A stretch of DNA of 64,000 bases from Pseudomonadota bacterium (GCA_023400405.1 JAEXFD010000048.1:74275-138274); one strand, 5' to 3'; positions 47,234 through 57,759 are shown, counted from the stretch's first letter. Notes: a model not told the origin generated them from the letters alone. Numbers and translations are program-made.

Positions 47234-47277
47234 CTTTCACGGCTGAAACACGGGTTCGATTCCCGTAGGGGTCACCA
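47234..47277 (+). other. 3-prime half of tRNA-Glu, probable att site
   Basis: The sequence from the anticodon loop to the CCA end of a tRNA-Glu is present: loop CTTTCAC with TTC anticodon (47236-47238), T-arm ACGGG-TTCGATT-CCCGT (47250-47266), then AGGGGTCACCA. The 5-prime half (D-arm and acceptor) is missing; the bases before it, ending TTTTGTTCTACGG, do not pair. It is therefore not a working tRNA but the duplicated end left by integration. The following 256 bases to the next gene hold nothing I can support. Confidence 0.8.
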
Positions 47278-47533
47278 AGTGCCTTCATGGCATGCCAGAA
47301 CCTGCCCCATATGCCTGCTTTCTGCGGTTTTTTGGTCGTGCAAGCGTCCCGGTCGGATCGGCAGAACACCATTTAGGCCGGCAAATTGATGGTATTTCTG
47401 ATGGCACTTCGCCGGTCGCTGGGATGCGAGATACACCGGGACGTTATCGGTGGTTGCGATCAAAGCGGCTGAGAATCGGAGCAAGGCGTCAGACTGAGCG
47501 ATCGGGCCGGGCCCTACTATGCTCGTGACCAGC

Positions 47534-48427
47534 TTACCGCTTGCCCGCAGCGCCCCGTTCGATGAGGTCGGCGTGTTGCAGGCGAGACAGCGCGAACCGC
47601 TTCCAATAAGGATGGCGGACCAACGCCTGGCACAGTGCCGCCCAGAAATCCGCCTCCCCGCCAAGTCGCCGGTCCGTACGCGCCCGGTCCCTCGGCCAGC
47701 TGCGATCCAGCAGCGCTCTTGCCTGGTCTGCATGCCCTGACATGATCAGTTCGAGCATTGCGGTTACGGTCACGGGCGTGCCAAGGCGAGCTTCCGGCGG
47801 ATAGAGACGTGGTGCCGGGGAGTTCGCCTCCGCCCATGCATCCAACTCTTCGCTCACGGCGAGCTCGCGGTATGCCATTTCGCTCTCGGAGAATGTCGGT
47901 TTCGTCAATCCGGCGAAATCGACCGCAAAATCTTGCTTTTCCCAACGCATCGGCAAGGGAAACAATATCGCTCCTGCATGCGAAGCGCCGTTGAAGAATT
48001 CGATGTCGAACGGCAATGTAAAATGCAAAGGCCCCGGCCCTGGCCGAACGGCGGCGGCATCGACGCGTTCTCCGTTGATCTTGCGGAACGAGAGCTTCGG
48101 CGAGAACCGGACGGCAAAGAGATCGGCGTCGCCGCCGGAACCGCCAAAGTCACCAAGAACGAGAACCGCTGGCTCCTTCCGCCCACCCTTTGCCGTCCAA
48201 AGCAATTTGGCGACGATATAGCCGCTGCCAAGCTGGACTTCTCCGTCGCGCGTCTTCGCAACCAAGGCACGACAGGAGTCGTCGTGATCGCCGCCCGGCA
48301 CGCAGCTCGTGACCTTGATTTCTCCGGTCGCACCGCGCCAGAGCAGTCTGTCAGGTTGAGCTTGGGCCAACGCGTTTGGCGGACAGACTACCAGCCCGCA
48401 CGACGCCATAATTGCGTTCAAACGCAT
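47534..48427 (-). CDS. Secreted protein of unknown function
   Basis: This 297-residue protein has a signal peptide (MRLNAIMASCGLVVCPPNAL, cut after ALA). The mature part contains no motif that I recognise; visible stretches are LLWRGATGEIKVTSCVPG and EPAVLVLGDFGGSGGDADLF. The start at 48427 overlaps by one base (TGATG) the stop of the frame that continues the M16 gene upstream, so translation was probably coupled to that gene. AAAGAGG-like GGAGAAAGC lies before the ATG. Confidence 0.65.
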   Translation of the reverse strand: MRLNAIMASCGLVVCPPNALAQAQPDRLLWRGATGEIKVTSCVPGGDHDDSCRALVAKTRDGEVQLGSGYIVAKLLWTAKGGRKEPAVLVLGDFGGSGGDADLFAVRFSPKLSFRKINGERVDAAAVRPGPGPLHFTLPFDIEFFNGASHAGAILFPLPMRWEKQDFAVDFAGLTKPTFSESEMAYRELAVSEELDAWAEANSPAPRLYPPEARLGTPVTVTAMLELIMSGHADQARALLDRSWPRDRARTDRRLGGEADFWAALCQALVRHPYWKRFALSRLQHADLIERGAAGKR

Positions 48428-50146
48428 CAAGCTTTCTCCGAGACTCGAAATTCGCGCGGCCAGCACACGACGAGGTTAGCCGCTTTCGAGAAGCCGGCAA
48501 CCGCCAGCCTTAAGGGCCGAGACCTCGACGCGCCTCTTCCTTCTCGGCGCGAACACGCACGAGGGGCCTTGGCTCCGGCGACAAAGTCGTCGTCTGCCAT
48601 TTCGTCGATCCAGGCTATCGCTGGAAGATCAGGCTCGGCATCGCGCGCGATCGACCGCGCTATCGGCAGTCTCGCGTATCGCGCGTGCCGGATCGGCGAG
48701 CTGCGCGAGTTCCGGCGCTTCCACCCGGATATGCACCTGGCTGCCGGTCCATTGCCGGCGCCACCAATCGCTTCCCGAACGGACATCGATGCCGGGCAAT
48801 ATCCGCTTCGCTTCACGAAGCAGCTCGTCGGGCAGCAGCAGGTCGCCGTTCTCGGCGAGGGCATGCGACAAATCCTTGGCAAGCTCTACATTGGGAACTT
48901 CCGACATCGCCTGGCTGCGACGCTCAAGGCCCGCGATCACCTCCTGCCTGGCCACCGTCCATTCCTCATCCGTGAAACCGGCCGTGGCGAGCGTGCACGT
49001 CATCTTGCGCAAGCCGGCCACCGCCGGCTTCCACTGATCGCCCGAAAAATTGTCCCAGAGCGTGATCTGCCGGAAGCCCTGATCCCCATTATCGACGAAA
49101 ATGCCTGTCTTGCCCGGCGCGGACCCAGGTTGGGCCGCGGCGAGACGGCGCTCGATCACGCGCGTGACGACCATGTCCATGATCTCAGACCGCGCCTGGC
49201 CCTCGCGCGTGGATGGCGGGGGCGTGGGCATGGCGACGGTCACGATCGCCGTGCGCCGACCCTGCGGGCGCGCTAAGAAGCTCACGTCGCGGATCCGATC
49301 CCGATCGATCTTATGAGCTGGAGGCTTGGGGGATACCGGCCGCGCGCTCTTCCAATCGCCGAAGTGCTTCTCGACGAGCCTCGCCGCGTCGGCCGGATCG
49401 ACGTCGCCCACTATGACGATCATCATCGCTTCCGGGCGATAGAGGCGGCGGTACAATCCGCGGATCGTCTCCACGCTCGCGATCGGCACGTCGTCGGAAT
49501 TCTGCCCGTCGATCATGTCGTTCGGCGAACCTGGCGCCACAGCCGCGATATAGGCCGCATAGATTGCGTTGCCGGGCTTCTTGTCCGCCATCTCCCGGAC
49601 GACTTCCGCCCGGGCCGCATCCACGGCATCGGTCCGGAAGGTCAGATCCGAGCTCGCTTCGCGAAACAAGCCGAGCAGGGTGTCGAGATCGGCCGGCGAG
49701 GTCGTCTTGGTCGAGAGATAATAGTTGGTCTCCCGCCACGACGTGGAGCCTGCGGAGGGTGCAGGATAGGTCAGGGGCAGGCCGACATGGACGAAATGGC
49801 GGAACTCTTCCGGGGATTTGGTCGTGGGGCTCAAAAACACGATATGCTCGACCAGGTGCGCCAGCCCCCGCTCGCCAGGGCGTCGCTCGGCGATGAAACC
49901 TCCCTCGTTGCGCATAAGCAATCCAAGGCCCGGCTCGCGACCTCGTCGCGGCAAGATTGCGAACCTCAGCCCGTTTTTGAGCCGGCCCGTCACAACCCGG
50001 TGGGAGTCGGCGGAGGTCGAACGCGCGGGCGTTGCCGGGACCGGCGCCTCAGCCGTGACCTCCCGATCGCGAGCAAAAACCTCCGGCGCAAGCGCAAGGA
50101 ACGGCAGCGCTATCAGATGCCACCAACGCCCGTTGCTTTTCGCCAA
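48427..50146 (-). pseudogene. M16-family zinc metallopeptidase, probable frameshift near the 3-prime end
   Basis: The main frame (48629-50146) encodes 505 residues. It has a signal peptide (KSNGRWWHLIALPFLALAPE) and the inverted zinc motif HLVEH with the downstream Glu in ARAEVVREMADK, so the catalytic half is intact. The second M16 domain follows (RTAIVTVAMPTPPP and onward). Translation then stops at 48629. In another frame coding-like sequence goes on (RDAEPDLPAIAWIDEMADDD) and ends at 48427 with TGATG coupling to the next gene. Adding one CG to the tract at 48642-48649 joins both frames. The TTG start at 50146 fits the signal peptide; the frame is open further upstream. It could still be functional if the lost tail is dispensable. 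Confidence 0.6.
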
Positions 50147-50268
50147 CCCGCGACTCTCCCGCTCGCTCCGCCGGCATAGTGACAACGTCTGACGAACGCG
50201 CGCTTTAATGGCCGGCCTTTGCGGCGGGAAGGTGGCCCGCCCCCGGGTCTCTCCCGGCATTAAAGCGA

Positions 50269-50300
50269 AAGGCCCTCCCCGCTCACACGGGAAGGGCCTT
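50269..50300 (-). terminator. Rho-independent terminator of clpX
   Basis: On the minus strand AAGGCCCT and AGGGCCTT pair around a GC-rich loop and are followed by TTTCGCTTTAAT. It lies 26 bases after the clpX stop. Confidence 0.8.
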
Positions 50301-50325
50301 CATTGCCGTCAGCTGGAGCCTGGGC

Positions 50326-51582
<1,257 letters not shown>

Positions 51583-51684
51583 TCAAATCCATCCTTCGTG
51601 CGTCGCGCGCACGTTACGCCACCCGCCATCCTACACGCGGGCGATTATCCGGCAATCCGGAATCTGGCTTTTATGCCGGACTCC

Positions 51685-52356
51685 TTAAGCAGCCGCTGAT
51701 GCGTCCTCGCTCGGCGTGGGACGCTTTTCGTACACTTCGTCGACCAGGCCGAACTCCTTGGCCTCATTGGCCTCGAGGAACGTGTCGCGGTCCATCGCCC
51801 GCTCGATCCGCTCGAGCGACTGGCCGGTGTACTTCACATAGAGGTCGTTCATCCGTTGGCGAATACGGAGAATCTCCTTAGCCTGGATCTCGATGTCGCT
51901 CGCCATGCCCTGGGCCCCGCCCGACGGCTGGTGGATCATGATCCGCGCATTGGTCAGCGCCACGCGCAGACCCGGCTCACCGGCTGCGAGCAGGAAGCTG
52001 CCCATCGACGCCGCCTGGCCGATGCACACGGTGCCGACACGCGGGCGGATATACTGCATCGTGTCGTGGATCGCCATGCCGGCAGTCACCACGCCGCCCG
52101 GCGAATTGATGTACATCCAGATGTCCTTCTTCGGGTTCTCGGACTCGAGGAAGAGCAGCTGGGCAGTGATCAGCGAGGCCATATGGTCCTCGACCGGGCC
52201 GGTCACGAAGACGATGCGCTCGCGCAGCAGGCGCGAATAGATGTCGAAGCTGCGCTCGCCGCGGCTCGACTGTTCGATGACGATCGGGACGAGGCCGTCG
52301 GTGACGGGATCGCCAAAGACAGTACCGGGGGTCATCTGACCGGAAAGCGGATGCAT
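51685..52356 (-). CDS. clpP: ClpP, serine protease subunit of ClpXP
   Basis: This 223-residue protease has the catalytic triad S117 (GQAASMGS), H142 (MIHQPSGG) and D191 (MDRDTF). The core LVPIVIEQSSRGERSFDIYS is typical. The start at 52356 is the more upstream of two ATGs (the other is 52335); neither has a strong Shine-Dalgarno. The open frame extends upstream but is not coding-like. A heat-shock-type promoter precedes it. Confidence 0.97.
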   Translation of the reverse strand: MHPLSGQMTPGTVFGDPVTDGLVPIVIEQSSRGERSFDIYSRLLRERIVFVTGPVEDHMASLITAQLLFLESENPKKDIWMYINSPGGVVTAGMAIHDTMQYIRPRVGTVCIGQAASMGSFLLAAGEPGLRVALTNARIMIHQPSGGAQGMASDIEIQAKEILRIRQRMNDLYVKYTGQSLERIERAMDRDTFLEANEAKEFGLVDEVYEKRPTPSEDASAAA

Positions 52357-52393
52357 GGGTTTTGAATCTCGATGTGTCTGTTTTGCCCAGCGC

Positions 52394-52425
52394 CCAACAT
52401 CGGCGCTCCCGCCCGGGAGTTCAAG
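52394..52425 (-). promoter_or_regulatory. RpoH-type heat-shock promoter before clpP
   Basis: On the minus strand CTTG (52422-52425), an 18-bp spacer and CCGATGTTGG (52394-52403) match the alphaproteobacterial sigma-32 pattern (CTTG and CYTATNTNNG) at nearly all fixed positions. It sits 38 bases before the clpP start. Confidence 0.6.
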
Positions 52426-52473
52426 CCTCGCTGATGGTTGCCAGCGCGGCGGCGGGGCGACAGGGTAGCGGCG

Positions 52474-53790
52474 ATGGGGGAGACCGGCCAGCCAAAACGC
52501 GATTCGCTGCGTACGCTGACGCTGGCGCTGGTGATCGCGGGAGTGGCGTTGCGGCTCTGGTGGGTGGCGCTGTCCCACACCGGCACCCGGCTGCTCCATC
52601 TCGGCGAGGCGAGTGAGGCGGCACTGGCGCTCGCCCGCACCGGCACGATCGCCGACGCCTTCTTCGCGGGCCAGGGGCCGACCGCGCATCTGATGCCGAC
52701 GATGCTCGTACTTTCCGCGAGCGTGCTACGCACGTTCGGCCCGCCATCGCCGGCGGCCGCCCTCGTCCTGACCGCCTGGGCGCTGACGCAGGTCTTCGCC
52801 GGCTATTGGCTCGCCCGCCGGCTGTTCGCAACGATCGGGGCTGGGCCGGGCGTGCTTGCCGGAGGGCTGGCGGTCCTCTGCCTGGTCCCTGCCTTCGTCG
52901 CGCAGGAATGCGCCGATTTCCGCTTCTGGGAGGCGGGGCTCGCCTCGGCCATGGCGCTGCTCAACCTTTGGCTCATCGCCACGCTCAGCCAACGGCCGGT
53001 GCCCAACGTCCAGCCCCTTCTGGTCGCGGCCACCCTCGCCGCCGCGACCTTCTTCGTCAGCCCGACCACTGGCGTCGCCGTCTATGCCTGTTGGGGCGCG
53101 TTTACGCTGCGACTGCCGCGCCCGCTCGCGCTCCGCTTCGCCGCCGCCGGAGCCGCCGCGCTCGCGCTGTGCCTCGCCCCCTGGATGCTCCGCAACACCC
53201 AGCAACTCGGGCACCCCATCCTCCTGCGCAGCAATTTCGGTCTCGAAATCGCGCTCGCCAACCATCCGGCGGCCGTGAGCGGCGTTGACGCTCTCGCGGT
53301 GCAGAAGGCACGGATGCGCGGGATCCACCCCTTTGCGAGCCGCGAGGCGGAGGCTCGTCTGCGCGCCGCAGGCGGCGAAGTCGCCTACGCGCAGGCGCTC
53401 GGCCGGGTGACTTGGCACTGGGCCGCCGCGCACCCGCTCGACTTCGCCCGCCTGACCCTGCGCCACTACCGGCAATTCTATCTGCCCGATCGCTGGCAAG
53501 GCGCCCTCACCAACTGGCCGGTCTGGGAAATGCCTCGCATCGACGCCATCCGCACCATCGCACTGCTCGGCTTGGCCGGCCTGGCGCTGGGCCTGGCGCG
53601 CCGCCGGCGCTTCTATCCAATGCTGGCGCTTTACATGACCGTGGCAGGTCTGCCCTATGCGCTCGTCCAGCCGATCCCGCGCTACGCCTATGGGCTCTGG
53701 CCACTCTACGCCTTTCTCGCGGCGCAATTGCTCGCCGACTTGGCCACCCTCTTGCGACGGCGCAGCGCCACACCCATAACCCGTTCATGA
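52474..53790 (+). CDS. Multi-pass GT-C-type glycosyltransferase-like membrane protein
   Basis: This 438-residue protein has about ten membrane helices and a first periplasmic loop with acidic residues (LLHLGEASEAALALARTG), as in the PMT/ArnT-like glycosyltransferases that use polyprenyl-linked sugars. The later stretch FARLTLRHYRQFYLPDRW and the C-terminal YAYGLWPLYAFLAAQLLADL also fit. Substrate unknown. The start at 52474 is the first ATG; an upstream TTG is less likely. The stop overlaps the epimerase start by ATGA. Confidence 0.75.
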   Translation: MGETGQPKRDSLRTLTLALVIAGVALRLWWVALSHTGTRLLHLGEASEAALALARTGTIADAFFAGQGPTAHLMPTMLVLSASVLRTFGPPSPAAALVLTAWALTQVFAGYWLARRLFATIGAGPGVLAGGLAVLCLVPAFVAQECADFRFWEAGLASAMALLNLWLIATLSQRPVPNVQPLLVAATLAAATFFVSPTTGVAVYACWGAFTLRLPRPLALRFAAAGAAALALCLAPWMLRNTQQLGHPILLRSNFGLEIALANHPAAVSGVDALAVQKARMRGIHPFASREAEARLRAAGGEVAYAQALGRVTWHWAAAHPLDFARLTLRHYRQFYLPDRWQGALTNWPVWEMPRIDAIRTIALLGLAGLALGLARRRRFYPMLALYMTVAGLPYALVQPIPRYAYGLWPLYAFLAAQLLADLATLLRRRSATPITRS

Positions 53791-54815
53791 GCGGAACGGT
53801 TCTCGTCACCGGCGGCTCGGGCTTCGTTGCCGGCCATGTCATCCTCCAGCTGCTCGCAGCCGGATATCAGGTGCGCACCACCGTCCGGAACCGCCACCGC
53901 GAGACCTGGGTGCGCGCAACACTCTCCGCCAATGGCGGCGATTGCAGCCGCGTTTCCTTCTTCTGCGCCGATCTCGAAAGCGACGAGGGCTGGGCCGAAG
54001 CGGTGGCCGGCTGCGACTATGTCCAGCACGTCGCCTCGCCCTTCCCGCCGCGCCAGCCCGAGGACGAGCAGGAGCTGATCCGCCCGGCACGCGAAGGCAC
54101 GTTGCGCGTGCTGCGCGCCGCGCGCGATGCGGGGGTCAAGCGGACCGTCGTCACCTCCAGCTTCGCCGCGGTCGGCTATGGCCATGGCCAGCGCGAGACG
54201 CCCTATACCGAGGAAGATTGGACGGATCCCGACGGCCCCGCGGTCCAGCCCTATATGAAGTCCAAGACGCTCGCCGAGCGCGCCGCCTGGGACTTCATCG
54301 AGCGCGAAGGCGGCGGGATGGAGCTGGCCGTGGTCAATCCGGTCGGCATCTTCGGCCCGGCGCTCAACGACGATCTCTCCACCTCGATCTTCCTCGTCCG
54401 CGCGATGATGGAGGGCAAGATGCCCGGCCTGCCCGATCTCTGGTTCGGCGTGGTGGACGTGCGCGACGTGGCGAGCCTGCTCATCCGCGCGATGACCGAT
54501 CCCGCCGCGGCCGGCCAGCGCTTCCTCGCCGTCGCCGGCGATTCGATCTCGGCGCCGCAAATGGGCGCGATCCTGCGCGCGCGGCTCGGCAAGGCGGCGC
54601 ATCGCGTGCCCCGCCGGGCGCTGCCGAGCTGGCTGATCCGGCTGATGGCACCGTTCAATCCGATGGCGCGCGAGGCGGCACCGCGGCTCGGCATCCATGC
54701 CAATGCCAGCAACGCCAAGGCGCGCGAACGGCTCGGCTGGATGCCGCGATCGAACGAGGAAGCGATCGTCGCCAGCGCCGAAAGCCTGATCCGCCTCGGC
54801 CTGGTGAAGGCTTAG
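53787..54815 (+). CDS. NAD(P)-dependent epimerase/reductase (extended SDR)
   Basis: This 342-residue extended short-chain dehydrogenase is close to dihydroflavonol reductase-like proteins. The N-terminal Rossmann motif is TGGSGFVAGH, and the catalytic tyrosine and lysine are in YMKSK with the upstream serine in TSSFAAVGYG. The substrate cannot be told. It overlaps the glycosyltransferase gene by 4 bases, and another glycosyltransferase is convergent with it. Confidence 0.88.
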   Translation: MSGTVLVTGGSGFVAGHVILQLLAAGYQVRTTVRNRHRETWVRATLSANGGDCSRVSFFCADLESDEGWAEAVAGCDYVQHVASPFPPRQPEDEQELIRPAREGTLRVLRAARDAGVKRTVVTSSFAAVGYGHGQRETPYTEEDWTDPDGPAVQPYMKSKTLAERAAWDFIEREGGGMELAVVNPVGIFGPALNDDLSTSIFLVRAMMEGKMPGLPDLWFGVVDVRDVASLLIRAMTDPAAAGQRFLAVAGDSISAPQMGAILRARLGKAAHRVPRRALPSWLIRLMAPFNPMAREAAPRLGIHANASNAKARERLGWMPRSNEEAIVASAESLIRLGLVKA

Positions 54816-54816
54816 C

Positions 54817-55749
54817 TCAGCGCAGCGGCCCCGGCTGGGCCAGATAGGCGAGCCGGCGCATTTCGCGCCGCCCGCGAACCACCGTATCCAGGATCAGCCC
54901 GGTGAAGAAATTGAGCGCGGCGAGCAGCATGAGCCCCGTCGCGAGGATCGCCGTGGGAAAGCGCGGTACCAGGCCTGTCTCGAACCAGGTCAGCGCCAGC
55001 GGTATGCTCAGCCCGATCGCCGCTGCCGCCAGGATCGCCGCGATCCAGCCGAAGAACAGCATCGGCCGCTCGATCCGATACAGCACCGCAATCGTCTTCA
55101 GGATCCGCCAGCCGTCGCGATAGGTCGAGAGCTTCGATTCGGAGCCTTCCGGCCGCGCGAAATAGCGGGTCTCGGCCTCCCCCACCGGCATCTTGAGTTC
55201 GAGCGCATGGACGCTGATCTCGGTCTCGATCTCAAACCCGGCCGAAAGCACCGGGAAGCTCTTCACGAAGCGCCGCGAGAAGGCGCGATAGCCCGAGAAG
55301 ATGTCGGTGAAGCTGCGCCCGAACAGCCGGGCGAGGATGCCGGTCATCACGCGGTTGCCGAGCACATGCCCGCGGCGATAGGCCTCGGCCGCCTCGTGCA
55401 CGCGGGTGCCGACGATCATGTCGAGCCCCTCGGCCGCCACCCGGGCGACCATCGCCGGCGCCGCGGCCGGATCATAGGTCGCATCGCCATCGGCCATCAG
55501 ATAGATGTCTGCATCCACGTCGGCGAACATCCGCCGCACGACATTGCCCTTGCCCTGCATCCGCTCGCTGCGAACCACCGCGCCCGCCGCGCGCGCGACT
55601 TCGATCGTGCGGTCGCGGCTGTTGTTGTCGTAGACGTAGATCGTGGCGCCCGGCAGCGCGGCGCGGAAGCCCGCGACCGTCTGCGCGATCGCGGCTTCCT
55701 CGTTGTAGCAGGGCAGAAGCACTGCGATGCGCGGTTCGGCTCCGGCCAT
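54817..55749 (-). CDS. Family 2 glycosyltransferase with C-terminal membrane helices
   Basis: This 310-residue protein has a GT-A fold (IAVLLPCYNEEAAIAQTVAG) with metal-binding residues in LMADGDATYDP and two C-terminal membrane helices (about 235-255 and 270-292). The domain resembles polyprenyl-phosphate sugar transferases. It would transfer a sugar to a lipid carrier at the inner membrane. Convergent with the epimerase gene; an intergenic repeat lies upstream. Confidence 0.9.
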   Translation of the reverse strand: MAGAEPRIAVLLPCYNEEAAIAQTVAGFRAALPGATIYVYDNNSRDRTIEVARAAGAVVRSERMQGKGNVVRRMFADVDADIYLMADGDATYDPAAAPAMVARVAAEGLDMIVGTRVHEAAEAYRRGHVLGNRVMTGILARLFGRSFTDIFSGYRAFSRRFVKSFPVLSAGFEIETEISVHALELKMPVGEAETRYFARPEGSESKLSTYRDGWRILKTIAVLYRIERPMLFFGWIAAILAAAAIGLSIPLALTWFETGLVPRFPTAILATGLMLLAALNFFTGLILDTVVRGRREMRRLAYLAQPGPLR

Positions 55750-55764
55750 GATCGTCCCCTACCC

Positions 55765-55853
55765 CCGTTCGGGCCGGGCCTGTCGAAGCCCCGCTCTTCC
55801 TCGAACCGACGTTAGAGAGAAAAGCGGCCCTTCGACAAGCTCAGAGCGAACGG
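55765..55853. repeat. Inverted intergenic repeat between the GT2 gene and tig
   Basis: The left arm CCGTTCGGGCCGGGCCTGTCGAAG (55765-55788, quoted in part by its conserved ends CCGTTCG and TGTCGAAG) is mirrored by the right arm 55830-55853. Arms ending in TGTCGAAG are a common dispersed palindrome of sphingomonads and related bacteria. It may act as a terminator or nuclease barrier after tig. Confidence 0.65.
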
Positions 55854-55860
55854 TATCGGA

Positions 55861-57498
55861 TCAGCCTTCGGCCTTCTTCTTGGCCGGCGCCTTCTTGGCG
55901 GGCTTGGCCGGAGCCGCTTCCGCACCCTCGGCTGCCTCGGCCTTCTTCGCCGACGCCTTCTTGGTCGCCGCCTTCTTCACCGGCTCAGCCTCGACCAGCT
56001 CGTCACCGGGCGCAGCAGGCTCGATATCGGCCTTCTCGACCTTCTTGGCCTTGGCGGCAGGCTTCTTCTCGGCCTTCACCTCGCCCTCGGGCTTGTCCTT
56101 CGCCGCCGCCTTCTTGGCGCGCGGCTTGTGGTTGTCATGGTCGTGGGTGTGGGTGCCGGTGTCGAAGCCCTCGTCGCTCTCGATCGCGGCTTCCAGCTCT
56201 TCGCGCGTCACTTCGCGGTCGCTGATCTCGGCCTTGTCGAACAGGAAGTCGACCACCTTGTCCTCGAACAGCGGCGCGCGCAGCTGGGCGGCCGCCATCG
56301 GCTCCTGGCGGACATATTGGTAGAAGCGCTCGCGATCCTGCGGATTGTACTGCATCGCCGCCTGGGTGATCAGCTGGTTCATTTCCTGCTGGCTCACCTC
56401 GACGCCATTGGCGGTGCCGATCTCCGACAGGAGCAGACCCAGCCGCACGCGGCGCTCGGCGATCTTCAGATAATCGTCGCGCTCCTTCTCGAGCTCGGCC
56501 TTGGCCGCCTCGGGATCCTCTTCATGCTCGGCCTCGTGCTGGAGCTGGTGCCAGATCTGGTCGAACTCGGCGTCCACCATCGAAGGCGGCACCGGGAAAT
56601 CATGGCCGGCGGCGAGCTGGTCGAGCAGCTTGCGCTTCATATAGGTGCGGGTGAGGCCGTTGAGCTGCTGTTCGACCTGGCCCTTGAGCAGGCCCTTGAG
56701 CTGCTCGAGGTCCTGCAGGCCCAGCGCCTTGGCGAAATCGTCGTCGATCTTGGTCTCACCGGCAGTCTTCACCGAAGTGATCTTGAGCGCGAACTGGGCG
56801 GGCTTGCCGGCCAGTTCCTTGGCGCCGTAATCCTCCGGGAAAGTGACCTCGATCGTCTTCTCGTCGCCAGCCTTCACGCCGACGAGCTGATCCTCGAAGC
56901 CCGGGATCAGCCGACCGGTGCCGATTTCCACCGACATGCCCTCGCCGGTGCCGCCCTCGAAGGCGACGCCGTCGACGGTGCCGACGAAGTCCATCGTCAC
57001 CTGATCGCCCTCAGCCGCCTTGTGCTTGGCGGGGGCGTCTTCCCAACTCTTCTGGTTGCTGGCGAGCTGCTTCAGCTGCGCATCGACTTCCGAGTCATCG
57101 GCAGGAACCGTCAGGCGCTCGAGCTTGAGCCCATCGATCGCCGGGGTCGGCACGTCGGGCAGCACTTCAAGTTCGACCTTCACCTCGGCGTCGTTGCCGG
57201 GGGCATAGTCGCCCTCCAGGCTCACCGACGGCGCCACAGCGGGACGCAGCTTGTTTTCGGCAATCAGCTGCTGGACGCTTTCCTGGATCGTGTTGTTCAG
57301 TGCGTCCTGCGCCAGCGCCTCGCCATGCATCTTGCGGATCAGGTTGGCGGGCACCTTGCCGGGGCGGAAGCCGGGCATGCGAATCTGCGGCGCGACCCGC
57401 TTCACTTCGGCATCGACCTTCGAATCGATGTCCTTCGCCGTGATCTTCAGCGTGTAGGCGCGCTTCAGGCCCTCGTTCAACGTCTCGACAGTCTGCAT
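55861..57498 (-). CDS. tig: Trigger factor with long Lys/Ala-rich tail
   Basis: This 545-residue ribosome-bound chaperone and prolyl isomerase has an N-terminal ribosome-binding domain (RMPGFRPGKVPANLI). An FKBP-type domain follows (GDQVTMDFVGTVDGVAFEGG, then IPGFEDQLVGVKAGDEKTIEV), then the helical C-terminal domain. The last 110 or so residues form a Lys/Ala/Pro/Glu-rich tail with a short His cluster (THTHDHDNH), longer than in E. coli (432 residues). The start at 57498 follows GGAAG; longer frame upstream crosses the tRNA gene and is not coding. Confidence 0.95.
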   Translation of the reverse strand: MQTVETLNEGLKRAYTLKITAKDIDSKVDAEVKRVAPQIRMPGFRPGKVPANLIRKMHGEALAQDALNNTIQESVQQLIAENKLRPAVAPSVSLEGDYAPGNDAEVKVELEVLPDVPTPAIDGLKLERLTVPADDSEVDAQLKQLASNQKSWEDAPAKHKAAEGDQVTMDFVGTVDGVAFEGGTGEGMSVEIGTGRLIPGFEDQLVGVKAGDEKTIEVTFPEDYGAKELAGKPAQFALKITSVKTAGETKIDDDFAKALGLQDLEQLKGLLKGQVEQQLNGLTRTYMKRKLLDQLAAGHDFPVPPSMVDAEFDQIWHQLQHEAEHEEDPEAAKAELEKERDDYLKIAERRVRLGLLLSEIGTANGVEVSQQEMNQLITQAAMQYNPQDRERFYQYVRQEPMAAAQLRAPLFEDKVVDFLFDKAEISDREVTREELEAAIESDEGFDTGTHTHDHDNHKPRAKKAAAKDKPEGEVKAEKKPAAKAKKVEKADIEPAAPGDELVEAEPVKKAATKKASAKKAEAAEGAEAAPAKPAKKAPAKKKAEG

Positions 57499-57566
57499 TT
57501 CGTCCAGGCTTCCACCATGAAAAGGAATGGGCGGCGTCCGGTGACGCGGGTCACGAGCGGCGATGC

Positions 57567-57651
57567 TGGTGCGGGCGAAGGGACTCGAACCCCCACACCT
57601 TTCGATACCAGAACCTAAATCTGGCGCGTCTACCAGTTCCGCCACGCCCGC
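57567..57651 (-). tRNA. tRNA-Leu (TAG anticodon)
   Basis: The 85-base gene reads GCGGGCGTGGCGGAACTGGT at its 5-prime end and folds into a normal cloverleaf. The acceptor stem is GCGGGCG/CGCCCGC, the anticodon arm is CCAGA-TTTAGGT-TCTGG with TAG (57615-57617), the variable arm is long as in type II tRNAs, the T-arm contains GGTTCGAGTCC, and CCA (57567-57569) is encoded. It lies 68 bases upstream of the tig start on the same strand. Confidence 0.96.
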
Positions 57652-57759
57652 AGGGCACCGCCGGTCGGCGGGCTCTATAGCAGTCGAGGGCCTCGGGGCA
57701 AGGGCGGAGGCAACTTCATTACGGTGCCGGACGTTGATGAGCGCAAAAGGAGACCAGCC

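Noticed and set aside
47234..47277. Working tRNA gene
   Set aside because: Only the 3-prime half is present; no D-arm or 5-prime acceptor strand can be paired, so it is treated as an att remnant.
47178..47372. Minus-strand frame reading GDPYGNRTRVSAVK
   Set aside because: This is the well-known false peptide produced antisense to the tRNA 3-prime end.
47272..47945. Small minus-strand frames between the tRNA fragment and the secreted protein
   Set aside because: They overlap the 297-residue gene in other frames or lie in non-coding DNA, with no ribosome-binding site or motif.
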